Assembly: GCA_007122945.1 (NCBI GenBank)
Contig: SKSP01000256.1
Span: 1-5,902 of the forward strand
Direction: 5' to 3'
Source: Ilumatobacteraceae bacterium
GTDB lineage: Bacteria > Actinomycetota > Acidimicrobiia > Acidimicrobiales > Ilumatobacteraceae
Length of the DNA: 5,902 bases
Positions within the stretch are counted from its first letter, which is position 1. Every line of letters starts with the position of its first letter. Below are positions 5,289 to 5,902 of this stretch, piece by piece. The notes beneath the pieces are model-generated. The model searched no databases and was not told the origin of the DNA. It was given only the letters and a program-made list of their open reading frames with translations. The translations under genes were made by a program, and so were the position numbers.

Positions 5289-5902
5289 ATGACGGAGACG
5301 GACTCAGGGAACAGGCCCGACGGCGCCGATCCGCCCGTGCGGGTGTGCGTGTTCTGCGGGTCGAACGCCGGCTCGTCGTCCGACCACGCCGAGGCGGCCG
5401 CCGAGCTCGGACGCCTCCTCGTCGAGCGCGAGGTGGGCCTGGTCTACGGGGGCGGCCGGGTCGGGTTGATGGGCGTGCTCGCGGACGCCGTGCTCGCCGC
5501 CGACGGCGAGGTGACGGGCGTGATCCCCGGCCACCTGGTGGATCGCGAGGTCGCCCACGCCGGCCTCACCCGGCTCGAGGTGACCGACTCGATGCACGCC
5601 CGCAAGGCCCGCATGGCGGAGCTGTCCGACGGGGTGATCGCCCTCCCCGGCGGGTTCGGCACGTTCGAGGAAGTCCTCGAGATCCTGACGTGGAACCAGC
5701 TCGGTCTGCTCGCCGTCCCGGTCGTGTTCTGCGACGTCGGCGGCTTCTACGCCCCGCTGTTCGAGTTCCTCGACCGGGCCGTCGACGCCGGCTTCCTGCG
5801 TCCGACGCACCGCGCCCTGGCCCAGCGCGCACCCGACCCGGCGTCCGCGCTCGATGCAGCGTTGACGCCCGTGGTCGGCCCCGGCGAGCACAAGTGGATC
5901 GA
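5289..5902 (+). CDS. LOG-family (TIGR00730) nucleotide 5'-monophosphate phosphoribohydrolase (3' partial)
   Basis: A Rossmann-fold protein of the LONELY GUY/YvdD family. Members hydrolyse the N-glycosidic bond of nucleoside 5'-monophosphates: cytokinin riboside monophosphates in plants and some actinobacteria, AMP and similar in many bacteria. 204 complete codons are open to the window edge. VCVFCGSNAGS (19-29) is the first β-strand and nucleotide loop. YGGGRVGLMG (53-62) is the second glycine motif and SMHARKARM (101-109) the conserved Arg/Lys helix. PGGFGTFEE (120-128) is the family signature PGGxGTxxE with its catalytic glutamate. Family members are mostly 180-200 residues, and the visible end (HKWI) looks like a family C-terminus, so probably only a few codons are missing. 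The first ~16 residues (MTETDSGNRPDGADPP) are a polar, probably disordered extension. The gene is divergent from the acyl-CoA dehydrogenase, with 67 bp between start codons. Whether it makes cytokinins or only recycles nucleotides cannot be told here. Confidence 0.92.
   Translation, partial: MTETDSGNRPDGADPPVRVCVFCGSNAGSSSDHAEAAAELGRLLVEREVGLVYGGGRVGLMGVLADAVLAADGEVTGVIPGHLVDREVAHAGLTRLEVTDSMHARKARMAELSDGVIALPGGFGTFEEVLEILTWNQLGLLAVPVVFCDVGGFYAPLFEFLDRAVDAGFLRPTHRALAQRAPDPASALDAALTPVVGPGEHKWI

Noticed and set aside
5304..5891. A 195-codon open frame on the minus strand at the right edge.
   Set aside because: It is antisense to the LOG-family gene, whose plus-strand frame carries the full PGGxGTxxE signature; the antisense product has no recognisable motif.

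Overview
The window is GC-rich chromosomal DNA with dense genes, strong G/C bias at third codon positions, frequent GTG starts and short gaps. This suggests a high-GC actinobacterium. The protein set (stand-alone TrpB2, DesA-type acyl-ACP desaturase, methylsuccinyl-CoA dehydrogenase-like flavoprotein) fits that. An Acidimicrobiia-type marine actinobacterium is possible, but this is inference and no marker gene is present to settle it.

Layout. (1) 1-1158, plus strand: 3' part of a TrpB2-type tryptophan synthase beta-like gene, with its N-terminus outside the window. (2) 1159-1215: a short convergent gap almost filled by a 48-nt hairpin element. (3) 1216-2136, minus: acyl-ACP desaturase with a complete diiron ligand set. 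(4) 2137-2239: a 103-bp gap with a possible leaderless promoter and nothing else recognised. (5) 2240-3445, minus: threonine ammonia-lyase with a C-terminal ACT domain. (6) 3446-3577: a gap with two further copies of the 48-nt hairpin in tandem, separated by a G-rich linker. (7) 3578-5221, minus: a large acyl-CoA dehydrogenase with an extra N-terminal helical region, best read as a (2S)-methylsuccinyl-CoA dehydrogenase-like enzyme. (8) 5222-5288: a divergent promoter gap. (9) 5289 to the end, plus: a LOG-family (TIGR00730-type) nucleotide phosphoribohydrolase, still open at the window edge. No stretch above 300 bases lacks a gene. I see no RNA gene, insertion sequence or CRISPR array.

The genes are ordinary metabolism (tryptophan or serine chemistry, lipid desaturation, threonine/isoleucine metabolism, acyl-CoA oxidation, nucleotide clean-up). 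They share no obvious pathway. The three minus-strand genes run in the same direction but seem to have separate starts, not tight coupling.

The noteworthy signal lies between the genes. Three 48-nt elements share one fold. Their inner stem carries one fully compensatory base-pair change and one wobble-to-Watson-Crick change, while the loop has diverged. Two of the three sit within a few bases of stop codons. Separately, all three minus-strand genes have a TANNNT hexamer 6-7 nt before the preferred start codon, the pattern expected of leaderless actinobacterial transcripts.
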